Assembly (NCBI GenBank): GCA_045657625.1 | Contig: JAZOTM010000050.1 | Coordinates: 1 to 59,258, forward strand | Reading direction: 5' to 3' | Length of the DNA: 59,258 bases | From: JAZOTM01 sp045657625 | GTDB lineage: Bacteria; Bacillota; Clostridia; Lachnospirales; Lachnospiraceae | In this document: in pieces, positions 1 through 8,482 of the stretch | How positions within the stretch are numbered: the first letter of the stretch is position 1 | Layout: the number at the start of each line of letters is the position of its first letter | Translations under genes and position numbers: made by a program | Notes under the pieces: model-generated | What the model saw: only the letters and a program-made list of their open reading frames with translations | What the model was told of the DNA's origin: nothing | Databases searched by the model: none

Positions 1-140
1 CACAAGAAAGAATGTCGCATGCGACATTCTCGCGCCAAGCGCGGTTGCATTTATGCAACATTTACATCTCGCGCGCGTGCGCTTCCATAGCGGAGCGCTT
101 TTTTATATCATAGGAATGGAATTTCCTATGATATAAAAAA
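1..140. repeat. Dispersed palindromic repeat, copy 1
   Basis: Positions 99-116 and 123-140 form a perfect 18-base inverted repeat with a 6-base loop, and just before it lies a GC hairpin (GCGCT at 79-83, AGCGC at 94-98) running into six T. The same unit recurs at 29031-29086 and 37501-37650. Copies 1 and 3 also share their outer flank (CACAAGAAAG at the far end, then GCAACATTTACATCTC), although the roughly 45 bases between differ. Read on the plus strand the GC hairpin plus T run resembles an intrinsic terminator. Bases 11-28 hold a separate 18-base palindrome. There is no gene in 1-203. Confidence 0.85.
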
Positions 141-172
141 AAGGACTTTCTTTTTCCTTTAGAAAGTCCTTT
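140..172 (-). terminator. Terminator of the HAD phosphatase gene
   Basis: An 11-bp stem (AAAGGACTTTC at 140-150 with GAAAGTCCTTT at 162-172) is followed on the minus strand by a T run, 30 bases past the stop codon of the HAD gene. The T run is also the edge of repeat copy 1. Confidence 0.85.
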
Positions 173-203
173 AAAAACCGCTAAATGGAGGTCCAAACTC
201 CAA

Positions 204-1022
204 CTAACACAAAATAAATTTTCGAATAATCTCTTCAATGGCATCGTGATTGTTGTCACGCTCTGTAATGTATTTTGCCACTTCCTTTACCTCCGGACTA
301 CCGTTGATCATGGCACATCCGATTCCGGCATCTGCAATCATCGGAATATCATTGTTGGCATCGCCACAGGATACAGAATTGGCCACCGGAATTCCGTAAA
401 TCTCACAAACCTTTTTCAATGCAAAGCCTTTACTCAAACCCTTGCACACAATTTCCAAATATTCATCGCAGGAGAAAAAGGCATCTAATTCTTCACTGTA
501 ATTTTCCTCCAGCCATTTCTGAAATTCCTTTAAGCCACTGTTGTCTTTGTAGTCAGACAACAACATTTTAATGGGGTCCATGGTAAACTCAGCGATGCTT
601 TGCACCACATCAAATTCCATATGGGTGATTCCGCAATAAGTTCTTACATTTTCGTCATCGCAACGGGCTTCCACCACCACGTGCTCCGGTCCGTATGTCT
701 GAATATGAAGGCCTCTTTTTTCTGCCTCTGCAAATACTTCCTGCACCAAATGATTGGGTACTCTGGATTCAAAAACTGTTTTCTGATTTTTGAAATCATA
801 AATCATACCACCATTGCTGCAAATCATATAACCTTCTTGAAAAACATCTCCCAGCTTCTGCGCCTGTAAAATCGCACTGGCGATGGGACGACCGGTACAA
901 ATGATTACATGATGTCCCTTTTCCACCATTTCCTCAATGGCTCTTCGATTTCCTGCCGTAATGTTTTTTTCATCATCCAGCAACGTACCATCTAAATCCA
1001 AAAATATCGCCTTTGTTTCCAT
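204..1022 (-). CDS. Cof-type HAD-superfamily phosphatase
   Basis: Predicted cytoplasmic sugar-phosphate or FMN-type phosphatase of the Cof/YidA group, 272 residues. Near the N terminus is HAD motif I (DLDGTLLDD), then TGRP for motif II, and GDANNDIPM near the C terminus for motif IV, with a C2-type cap between. The start at 1022 places the motif at residue 8 and has AGGAG just upstream (short spacing); an upstream in-frame start at 1052 would add ten residues overlapping ybaK. It is last in the gene run with ybaK and the G3E GTPase and is followed by a clear terminator. The substrate cannot be told from sequence. Confidence 0.9.
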   Translation of the reverse strand: METKAIFLDLDGTLLDDEKNITAGNRRAIEEMVEKGHHVIICTGRPIASAILQAQKLGDVFQEGYMICSNGGMIYDFKNQKTVFESRVPNHLVQEVFAEAEKRGLHIQTYGPEHVVVEARCDDENVRTYCGITHMEFDVVQSIAEFTMDPIKMLLSDYKDNSGLKEFQKWLEENYSEELDAFFSCDEYLEIVCKGLSKGFALKKVCEIYGIPVANSVSCGDANNDIPMIADAGIGCAMINGSPEVKEVAKYITERDNNHDAIEEIIRKFILC

Positions 1023-1038
1023 ATACTCCTCTTTCCAT

Positions 1039-1527
1039 TTATTTGCTGACAATCACATCTCCATAGGAAAAAGAAATGATTTTTTCCAAATCCTTGGGTG
1101 ATACTTCTACTTGATATCCTACTTTTCCACCGCTAAATAAAATGGTGTCGAAGTTTTCCGCTTCCTGCTGTATGGTGGTCCGGAAAAATTTCTTCATCCC
1201 AATGGGAGAACAACCACCATGAATATATCCGGTTAATGGCAACAGTTCCTTCTGTGGAATCATCTCGATGGACTTTTCCCCTACTGCTTTTGCCGCTTTT
1301 TTCAAATCCAATTCTTCACATACCGGAATCACAAATACATAATGATTCTTGGTCTTTCCAACGGTAACCAAGGTTTTAAACACCTGCTTGGGATTTTGTC
1401 CCAAGTGTCTTGCGATTTCTTCGCCGTTGGTAAATCCTTCTTTCTCATACACATAAGAGGAAAAAGGAATCTTTTTCTGCGTCAAAAGACGCATCACATT
1501 CGTGGTCTCTTCTTTCTTTTTTGCCAT
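1039..1527 (-). CDS. ybaK: YbaK/EbsC-type Cys-tRNA(Pro) deacylase
   Basis: A 162-residue editing protein of the YbaK family, which hydrolyses Cys-tRNA(Pro) mischarged by prolyl-tRNA synthetase. The family fold is visible: the KTLV segment around residue 51, the catalytic lysine environment, and the GGCSPIGMKK segment near residue 105. Length is normal for the family. Its start codon directly follows the TAA of the upstream G3E GTPase gene, so the two are probably translated in series. Confidence 0.92.
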   Translation of the reverse strand: MAKKKEETTNVMRLLTQKKIPFSSYVYEKEGFTNGEEIARHLGQNPKQVFKTLVTVGKTKNHYVFVIPVCEELDLKKAAKAVGEKSIEMIPQKELLPLTGYIHGGCSPIGMKKFFRTTIQQEAENFDTILFSGGKVGYQVEVSPKDLEKIISFSYGDVIVSK

Positions 1528-2424
1528 TTATTCCACTTCCAATCTTTCTCGGATTTTTTCTTCCTGAAAATGCTCTCCAATCAAGATCAATACCTTTTGG
1601 CCCACTTCTACCGGATGAAACTCTAGCTGATTTTCCACGCCGTTCCATTCTATCCAGGTATTTTCTTCCTGAAAAAATCCCTTAATACGCATAACGTTAC
1701 CATAACTGCTATCAGAAAACAACTCTTTGGAAATGGCTTCTAATGCTTCCCTGTTTTCCGGAAAATCAAAGAAAAACAAGGTATCAAATTGTTCCTCCTT
1801 GATAAACTCTGTCTTTTGCAAAAAATAGCGATGATAGCCACAGGTGGAAAGTCCTGCAAAATCCTCCCAGGCATAAAAATCCTTGTCCTTTAAGATACGG
1901 TCACAACCAAACTCCGCCAACAGGGCTGTCAGTTCCTCTTTGGTGTGTTCCTCTTCCTCTCGGATAATGATGCCCCCGGCATTGATGATTTCGTTTACAA
2001 AAATAGCCGCCGCTTCCTTGGAATAGTTCTTGATTTCTCCGCCCTTTACCAAGGCAATGACATTCCCCATTTCATAAAAACGATCAATGGGACTTTCATA
2101 CAAAAGATCAAAAACCTCCTCCGGATTAAAAATACCGGAAGGCTCTATAATCACGCGGTCGTAATCATCCATCCCCAGTGCAATCAACTTGGTTTTCAAG
2201 CGACGTTTATGGGTATCGTAATCGCCGCCACCTTGGACCATTTCCACATCAATGGATTCCTGAAACCGATTTTGCAGCAACAACATGTCCACATTGATGG
2301 CACCAAAGTCGTTTTCAATAATCGCCACATGCTCTCCTTGACTTTGCAAATATTCCACATATGAAATTAAAAATGTGGTTTTTCCGGTTCCTAAAAAACC
2401 GGTAATCACGTCTAATTTTTTCAT
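1528..2424 (-). CDS. Divergent G3E-family (CobW/COG0523-like) P-loop protein
   Basis: A 298-residue protein with a clear Walker A (GFLGTGKTT, residues 9-17) and the ENDFG segment after the second strand, as in CobW/YjiA/ZNG metal-chaperone GTPases. Two family hallmarks are missing. The metal-binding GCxCC that should follow the second strand is replaced by GGGDYDTH, and I find no NKxD guanine-specificity motif in the usual place. EPSG, the Walker B neighbourhood, is kept. It overlaps thiN by four bases and precedes ybaK. The fold is likely correct; metal chaperone activity and GTP specificity are doubtful. Confidence 0.75.
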   Translation of the reverse strand: MKKLDVITGFLGTGKTTFLISYVEYLQSQGEHVAIIENDFGAINVDMLLLQNRFQESIDVEMVQGGGDYDTHKRRLKTKLIALGMDDYDRVIIEPSGIFNPEEVFDLLYESPIDRFYEMGNVIALVKGGEIKNYSKEAAAIFVNEIINAGGIIIREEEEHTKEELTALLAEFGCDRILKDKDFYAWEDFAGLSTCGYHRYFLQKTEFIKEEQFDTLFFFDFPENREALEAISKELFSDSSYGNVMRIKGFFQEENTWIEWNGVENQLEFHPVEVGQKVLILIGEHFQEEKIRERLEVE

Positions 2425-3068
2425 GAATCTACAGCCTCAATCATAATCATTATTCCGGCTCCGGTATGCACTTCTGCTACCGGCTCCTGAATTTCATTGC
2501 TAATACATAGGGTACTTCCCTTTTTGACTGTGGCATGGTTCAAATTGTAGCGAAAGCCTGTCAATGTCACGTCTTCCACCACATCTGTATAGGGAATAAA
2601 GGAAACATACTTTCCGATTTGCTCACGCTTGTAAAGTTTTAAATAGCCTTGGAACATACAGATAAAGTTCTGCGGGTCCAGTAAAAAAATGGAGACCTTC
2701 TGATCCAGTCCTAATTTTAAAACCTCCAGATTTCCCAAGAAGTGATCCATACGTCCACCGGTTGCACCTAAAATCCGAATGGACTTGGCTCCCTTTCCAA
2801 TGGCAAACCGAACGGCAAGTTCTGTGTCGGTCCAATCCTTTTCCTTCGGATAGGACTGAATCTCCACTTGTTCCTGTCGGAAATAATCCAAAATCTCCGG
2901 ATTGGCAGAATCAAAATCTCCCAAAATCACATCCGGTTTGATCTTGTTCCGATAGCAAAACTCCATGCCCTTATCTGCCGCCAGCAAAAAATCCGGTTTA
3001 TCATCTTCATAAATGGAAACGCCGAATGTATCCTCTAAGGAACCACCTGCTATAATCAAACAATTCAT
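2421..3068 (-). CDS. thiN: Thiamine pyrophosphokinase
   Basis: Transfers pyrophosphate from ATP to thiamine to make thiamine diphosphate in the cytoplasm. The 215-residue protein shows the family motifs ADKG (residue 32), GDFDS (residue 51), DWTDTE (residue 78) and GGRMDHFLGN (residue 104), followed by the C-terminal beta-barrel domain. It overlaps rpe by four bases upstream and the G3E gene by four bases downstream, so it lies inside one operon. The rsgA-rpe-thiN order is common in Firmicutes and supports the call. Confidence 0.95.
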   Translation of the reverse strand: MNCLIIAGGSLEDTFGVSIYEDDKPDFLLAADKGMEFCYRNKIKPDVILGDFDSANPEILDYFRQEQVEIQSYPKEKDWTDTELAVRFAIGKGAKSIRILGATGGRMDHFLGNLEVLKLGLDQKVSIFLLDPQNFICMFQGYLKLYKREQIGKYVSFIPYTDVVEDVTLTGFRYNLNHATVKKGSTLCISNEIQEPVAEVHTGAGIMIMIEAVDS

Positions 3069-3727
3069 AAGGTATCCTCATCCATGATATCCAAGAAGCG
3101 AGAAACATTTTTTTCAATGTCACCACCAAAGACTGCACTACCTGCCACAATCACATTGGCTCCCGCATCCAGGAAATCTGCCACATTGTCTAAATTGATA
3201 CCACCATCTACTTCGATATCCTTCTGAAGGCCTTTGCTCTTCAGCAACGCCTTCAATTCCTTTACCTTGTCTAAGGTATATGGAATCATTTTCTGTCCGC
3301 CAAATCCAGGATTCACTGTCATGATCAAAAACATGTCCGCTTTTTCCAAAACATGCTGAATCGTAGACACCGGTGTTGCCGGGTTAATGGCTACTCCTGC
3401 CAAAATCCCATGTTCTTTGATTTGCTCCACCGTACGGTCTAAATGTTTGCAAGCCTCTGCATGGACAGTAATAATATCTGCTCCACAAGAAACAAAGGTA
3501 TCAATGTAACGCTCCGGTTCTTCAATCATCAAATGCACATCAAAAATACGCTCTGTGCAGGAACGAATGGATGAAATCACCGGCATTCCAAAAGAAATAC
3601 TCGGTACAAATCTTCCATCCATTACATCGATATGGATATATTGGGCTCCGGCCCGATCCGCCTGTTGAATCTGCTCCTCCAAACACTTAAAATCAGCGGC
3701 CAAAATAGACGGCGATAAACAATTCAT
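3065..3727 (-). CDS. rpe: Ribulose-phosphate 3-epimerase
   Basis: Interconverts ribulose 5-phosphate and xylulose 5-phosphate in the pentose phosphate pathway. A TIM barrel of 220 residues with the typical SPSILAAD start, HIDVMDGRFVP (metal-binding His and Asp), VHLM, TVNPGFGGQ and VDGGI. The next gene, thiN, overlaps its end by four bases. Length and motif spacing are normal. Confidence 0.97.
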   Translation of the reverse strand: MNCLSPSILAADFKCLEEQIQQADRAGAQYIHIDVMDGRFVPSISFGMPVISSIRSCTERIFDVHLMIEEPERYIDTFVSCGADIITVHAEACKHLDRTVEQIKEHGILAGVAINPATPVSTIQHVLEKADMFLIMTVNPGFGGQKMIPYTLDKVKELKALLKSKGLQKDIEVDGGINLDNVADFLDAGANVIVAGSAVFGGDIEKNVSRFLDIMDEDTL

Positions 3728-3755
3728 AGATCTTTCTCCTTCATTCTTTCACATG

Positions 3756-4634
3756 TTAATACTTTTTCCGATTGGCAATCTCTTCGTAGAACAAACGATA
3801 GTTCTCATATCGTATGGTAGAGATTTCTCCATCCTTGACAGCCTCCTGCACCCCGCAATCCGGCTCATGCAAGTGACTGCAGCCTTGGAATTTACAGTAA
3901 GGTTCATAGTCTGTAAATTCCGGATATAAATAAGGCAATTCTTCTTTTTCCATCACCGGCAATTCCAAAGAACTAAATCCCGGTGTATCCATAATATAAG
4001 TATTCTCCCGCACTGCAATCAATTCAGAGTGACGGGTGGTATGTTTTCCTCGATCAATTTTCTGACTGATACTTCCGGTTTCCATTTCCACATTGCTTTG
4101 CAAATAATTGATCAACGTAGATTTTCCAACTCCAGAAGGACCTGCGACTGTCGTGGTCTTTCCTTCCAAACAAGCATCTAGCTCTTCCAACCCTTTTTGT
4201 TCCCTGGCACTGATAAAAAACACCGGACATTCGCTTTTTTCATAGATTTTCCGAATTTCCTCTTTTTCCTCTTCCGTAGCCAAATCTGCCTTGTTGAAGC
4301 ACAAAACCACCGGAACTTTTTGCATTTGCATACGTAGTAAAAACCGGTCCAAAAGATTGAAATTTGGATTTGGTTTTTTTACAGCAAAAATGACCAGTGC
4401 CTGATCCACGTTGGAAACAGCTGGTCGAATCAATTCTGAGGTACGTTCTTCGATGGAAATCAGATTTCCGATTTTCTTTTCTTCATCCAATACCTCAATT
4501 TCTACATTATCTCCCACTAAGGGTTTTCTTTTTTCTTTTCTAAAAATGCCTTTTGCTTTGCATTCATAAATACCGGATTCTACTACGTTGACATAGTAGA
4601 ATCCGGCAATACCTTTTATGATTTTTCCTTTCAT
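3756..4634 (-). CDS. rsgA: Ribosome small-subunit-dependent GTPase A
   Basis: Late 30S-assembly GTPase. The circularly permuted order of G motifs is visible: NKAD (G4) and SAR (G5) come before GPSGVGKST (G1) and DTPG (G3). An N-terminal OB-fold and a C-terminal zinc module with three Cys and one His (YCKFQGCSHLHEPDC) complete the family architecture in 292 residues. It sits eleven bases after the PASTA kinase gene, as in many Firmicutes. Confidence 0.97.
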   Translation of the reverse strand: MKGKIIKGIAGFYYVNVVESGIYECKAKGIFRKEKRKPLVGDNVEIEVLDEEKKIGNLISIEERTSELIRPAVSNVDQALVIFAVKKPNPNFNLLDRFLLRMQMQKVPVVLCFNKADLATEEEKEEIRKIYEKSECPVFFISAREQKGLEELDACLEGKTTTVAGPSGVGKSTLINYLQSNVEMETGSISQKIDRGKHTTRHSELIAVRENTYIMDTPGFSSLELPVMEKEELPYLYPEFTDYEPYCKFQGCSHLHEPDCGVQEAVKDGEISTIRYENYRLFYEEIANRKKY

Positions 4635-4645
4635 CCAAACTCCCG

Positions 4646-6685
4646 TTAATTTTCTGCTGTAAATGTTACCGCAATCGGATAAGTAGCATTATTTGATGAA
4701 GTTCCGTCAGCAAAATTCCAAGTGATGTATAAGTAACCACTGGAAGATCCGGTAAGTCCTGTATGATTAATCAAGAAGTAAGATCCTGATGTATCTAAGG
4801 CTGCCTGACGACTGGATACCAAGATATTTCCGCTGGTATCTGTGATGTAATAGGTCGCGGAAGTAATGGTACCTGAAGATGTGGTAGGTACAGTCACTGT
4901 TGTGCTGAAGCTATAGGTCTGCTGTCCCTTGCTGACTGCAATGGTGACAGAAGAACCGTAATTTACGGTAGTTCCTGCTGAAACGCTCTGTCCTACTACC
5001 TTTCCGGAAGCATATGTAGAACTATATTCAGTTGTAACGGTAACTGTACAACCATAAGTATTCTGCAATTCATTCACAACGGTAGACTGATCCTGACCTT
5101 CGTAATTTGGCATTGTGAAGGTGGATGGACCGCTACTTACAGTGACAGTAATTGTTTCACCCTTCTTTGCAGTAGAGCTTGAAGATGGAGAGGTAGAAAT
5201 AACATATCCTTCTTCCACGCTGTTGCTGCTTTCTGTAGTCTTGCTAACCTTGAAGCCTGCATCCTCTAGGATTTCTTCTGCATCTTCATAGGATTTTCCG
5301 GTAACATCCGGTACGGAAATGGTTCCTGCACCACTGCTGACTGTAACTTTTACAGTGGTATTCAAGGAAACTTCTTCGCCTTCTTCCGGATCAGAACTGA
5401 TGATTTCACCCTCATCATATAAGTCAGAGGATTCTTCCCCTTGTTCAAAAATTCCAAGACCGATTTCATTCAAAGCTTCTTTTGCTTCGTCGTATGTCAT
5501 ACCGGTGACGTCAATCATTTCTACGGTATCACTATCTGTCTCTGTTTCTGTCTCCGTCTCTGTCTCTGTGGTAGTACTGCTGCTACTTCCACTGAACAAA
5601 CCGAAGAAACTTGCAATTAACCAAATAATAATAATGACAATGACAACTGCAGCTACAATACCCATAATGGTCACTGCTTTTTCCAACTTCGGATTTAAGA
5701 TGCCACCATCTTCCTCGTCATCCTCGTCCTCGTCGTACTCATCCTCTGTCAATTCATCAATCAAATCCTGATCTGTCTGCTCTTTGATTTGACTGACTTC
5801 TTCTTCGCCCATGACTCTGGTACGTTCCTGATTGTTTACGTCCACCATGGTGACGAAGTCTTCATCCGGATGAATCAAGGCACGTTTCAAATCCACCAGC
5901 AAGTCTGCCATGGTCTGATAACGTCTGTCCGGACTCTTCTGGGTACATTTTAAAATAATCTTTTCCAAACTGATTGGAAGTTCCGGTGCATATGTGCTTG
6001 GAGAAGTCATATCCTCCTGCAAATGCTGAATCGCTACAGCAACAGCCGTATCTCCGTCAAAAGGCACACGTCCTGTTACCATTTCGTACATTACAATACC
6101 AAGAGAGTATAAATCACTCTTGTTGTCTACATAGCCGTTTCTAGCCTGCTCCGGGGAAGAATAATGTACGGATCCCATAACATCCGAATGAATGGTGTTA
6201 CTGGATGCTGCTCTGGCGATTCCAAAGTCTGTAACCTTTACTTTTCCATCGGTAGAAATCATGATGTTTTGTGGCTTAATATCACGATGGATAATGTTCT
6301 TGTTGTGAGCTGCTTCAATACCACGTCCTACCTGAATGGCAATACTGATGGCTTCTTTATAAGAGAGTTGGCCCTTCTTTTCAATATAAGTCTTTAAAGT
6401 CACGCCTTCGATGTATTCCATTACAATGTAATACATGCCTTCTTCGCTTCCGACATCGTAAATATTTACGATGTTTGGATGCTCCAATCCTGCTGCGGAC
6501 TGCGCTTCTGTACGGAATTTACTTACAAATCCGGTATCTTCACTAAATTCTGTTTTTAATACTTTGATTGCAACAAATCTGCCTAACACATGATCTTTTG
6601 CCTTATACACATCAGACATGCCACCGGCTCCGATTTTGGCCAGTACCTCATAACGATCTGCAATAAACATTCCTTCACGAATCAT
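4646..6685 (-). CDS. prkC: Membrane Ser/Thr kinase with three PASTA domains
   Basis: A 679-residue PrkC/Stk-type receptor kinase that senses muropeptides or lipid II and phosphorylates cell-wall and translation targets. The kinase domain (about residues 10-270) has GAGGMSDVY, HRDIKPQN, DFG and SPEQ. Then come an acidic juxtamembrane tract, one transmembrane helix (about 338-365), a run of alternating Glu-Thr, three PASTA repeats and a Ser/Thr-rich extracellular tail of about 100 residues. It follows the PP2C phosphatase gene with one base between. The Glu-Thr run is coded by an imperfect hexamer repeat near 5530-5570 that could slip. Confidence 0.96.
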   Translation of the reverse strand: MIREGMFIADRYEVLAKIGAGGMSDVYKAKDHVLGRFVAIKVLKTEFSEDTGFVSKFRTEAQSAAGLEHPNIVNIYDVGSEEGMYYIVMEYIEGVTLKTYIEKKGQLSYKEAISIAIQVGRGIEAAHNKNIIHRDIKPQNIMISTDGKVKVTDFGIARAASSNTIHSDVMGSVHYSSPEQARNGYVDNKSDLYSLGIVMYEMVTGRVPFDGDTAVAVAIQHLQEDMTSPSTYAPELPISLEKIILKCTQKSPDRRYQTMADLLVDLKRALIHPDEDFVTMVDVNNQERTRVMGEEEVSQIKEQTDQDLIDELTEDEYDEDEDDEEDGGILNPKLEKAVTIMGIVAAVVIVIIIIWLIASFFGLFSGSSSSTTTETETETETETDSDTVEMIDVTGMTYDEAKEALNEIGLGIFEQGEESSDLYDEGEIISSDPEEGEEVSLNTTVKVTVSSGAGTISVPDVTGKSYEDAEEILEDAGFKVSKTTESSNSVEEGYVISTSPSSSSTAKKGETITVTVSSGPSTFTMPNYEGQDQSTVVNELQNTYGCTVTVTTEYSSTYASGKVVGQSVSAGTTVNYGSSVTIAVSKGQQTYSFSTTVTVPTTSSGTITSATYYITDTSGNILVSSRQAALDTSGSYFLINHTGLTGSSSGYLYITWNFADGTSSNNATYPIAVTFTAEN

Positions 6686-6686
6686 T

Positions 6687-7424
6687 TTATTTCACCTCAT
6701 CCGAAAATGGTTCGATGACTACAACTGTGATGTTGTCTCTGCCGCCATTTTCGTTCGCTTTCTGTACTAATTTCTCTGCCTTTTCTACAGAGTCTCTTTG
6801 CCCCTTATAAATACGACGAATTTCTTCATCCTCGACCATATTGGTCAATCCGTCTGTACACATCAATACTTCCTCATTTTCTTTAAGCTTCCGCTGAAAG
6901 AAATCAATCTTAATATTTGGCTCTGCACCAATGGCACGGGTAATAATATTTTTATCCGGATGCGCTTTCGCTGTTTCCTGATTCAATTCCCCCAAGCGAA
7001 CCATTTCTTGTACCAAAGAATGATCTCTGGTAATCTGTTTGATTTCCTCTCCAATCACATAGAGACGACTATCTCCCACATTGGCGATTACCATTTCGTG
7101 GTCGATCAAAGTCATGGCTACCAAAGTCGTACCCATTCCTTTTCTTTCAATACGCTCCTCTGCCAATTGAATCACTTCTCGATTGGTCTGCGTAATGGCT
7201 TCCTGCAAAATCTCCTTGGGATCTTTTGCTGTGGACTGTTTTACCAACTGCACTACCCGTTCTACGGTATAACGGGAAGCATAATCTCCGGCATTATGAC
7301 CACCCATACCATCTGCTACCAAAAACAGATTCGGAAGATTTCCCACCGGACGCTCTGATGTAAATGCATAATCCTGATTCGATTCTCTCTTCTTTCCAAT
7401 ATCCGAAATGGAAAATGTCTTCAC
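6687..7424 (-). CDS. prpC: PP2C-type protein phosphatase, partner of PrkC
   Basis: A 245-residue soluble Mn/Mg-dependent Ser/Thr phosphatase that reverses PrkC phosphorylation. PP2C metal-binding motifs are present in order: SNQD near the N terminus, VADGMGGH (residue 36), NVGDSR (residue 116) and CTDG (residue 189), with GGRDNITVV at the end. It lies between rlmN and prkC, the usual kinase-phosphatase pairing. Confidence 0.96.
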   Translation of the reverse strand: MKTFSISDIGKKRESNQDYAFTSERPVGNLPNLFLVADGMGGHNAGDYASRYTVERVVQLVKQSTAKDPKEILQEAITQTNREVIQLAEERIERKGMGTTLVAMTLIDHEMVIANVGDSRLYVIGEEIKQITRDHSLVQEMVRLGELNQETAKAHPDKNIITRAIGAEPNIKIDFFQRKLKENEEVLMCTDGLTNMVEDEEIRRIYKGQRDSVEKAEKLVQKANENGGRDNITVVVIEPFSDEVK

Positions 7425-7434
7425 TTGTGATCAC

Positions 7435-8475
7435 CTACCCTTCCTCTATATATCGCTTTCGTAATTGTCCGCATGCACCGTCGATATCCCGGCCCATTTC
7501 CCTTCTAATAGTAACATTTATCCCATATTTTTCAAGTTTATTTTTGAAGGCAAAAATCACGTTTTCCTTGGGTTGTACGAAGTCCCGTTCCTTAATGGGA
7601 TTCACCGGAATCAGGTTCACATGACCCTTTACATGACGAATCAATTTCCACAATTCTTCTGCATCCTCATCTCGGTCATTGACTCCGGCCACCAAACTGT
7701 ATTCAAAGGTGACTCTGCGTCCTGTCTGATCAAAATAATACTGACAGGCATCAATGACTTCACGGATTTCATACTTATTTGCCACAGGCATCAAGGCCAA
7801 ACGCTTTTCCTGGGAAGATGCATGCAACGACAAAGCCAATGTGATTTGCAATTTCAAATCTGCAAGTTCCCGCATCTTCGGCACAATTCCGCAAGTGGAA
7901 ACCGTAATATTTCTTTGACTTAAATTGGTGCCCTTTTCATGGGAAAGCAACCGTACAAACTTCACTAAATTGTCAAAGTTATCCATCGGTTCTCCGGTTC
8001 CCATCACCACCACATGGCTCACACGCTCCTGTAAATCTGCAGAGATACGATATATCTGCTCCAGCATTTCTGCCGGTGTCAGATTTCGCACCAAACCATC
8101 CAGCGTAGAAGCGCAAAAACGGCATCCCATGCGACATCCCACCTGAGAGGAAATACATACGGAATTTCCATATTTGTATCGCATCAAAACGCTTTCAATC
8201 ACATTGCCATCCGCCAAGCGGAACAAATACTTTCTGGTCCCATCAATGGCCGATTCCTGCACCGTCACAATGGACAGTTCCGGCAATACCGTTTCCTTTT
8301 TTAATTTTTCAATCAAGGTCTTCGGAAGATTGGACATTTCCTCATAGGAAAAAACATGCTTCTCATGAAACCATTGAAAAATCTGTTTTCCACGAAAGGC
8401 CTTCTCACCCAGTTCGGTTGTGAGATAGTGTTCCAATTCCTCCGGCAACATAGATTTTATATCAACATTACTCAT
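7435..8475 (-). CDS. rlmN: 23S rRNA (A2503-C2)/tRNA methyltransferase
   Basis: Radical-SAM enzyme that methylates C2 of A2503 in 23S rRNA. The CxxxCxxC cluster motif is seen in VGCRMGCRFCAS, with the second catalytic Cys in the C-terminal half (GACGQLR). I chose the ATG at 8475 (MSNVDIKS, 346 residues): it follows the rsmB stop without overlap and AAAGGAAG lies upstream. In-frame ATGs at 8499 and 8538 would overlap rsmB and have poorer ribosome binding sites. Confidence 0.95.
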   Translation of the reverse strand: MSNVDIKSMLPEELEHYLTTELGEKAFRGKQIFQWFHEKHVFSYEEMSNLPKTLIEKLKKETVLPELSIVTVQESAIDGTRKYLFRLADGNVIESVLMRYKYGNSVCISSQVGCRMGCRFCASTLDGLVRNLTPAEMLEQIYRISADLQERVSHVVVMGTGEPMDNFDNLVKFVRLLSHEKGTNLSQRNITVSTCGIVPKMRELADLKLQITLALSLHASSQEKRLALMPVANKYEIREVIDACQYYFDQTGRRVTFEYSLVAGVNDRDEDAEELWKLIRHVKGHVNLIPVNPIKERDFVQPKENVIFAFKNKLEKYGINVTIRREMGRDIDGACGQLRKRYIEEG

Positions 8476-8482
8476 TGGAAAA

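Noticed and set aside
5319..5771. 150-residue plus-strand open frame opposite prkC
   Set aside because: Ser/Val runs are the mirror of the Glu/Thr and Asp/Glu tracts of PrkC; shadow frame.
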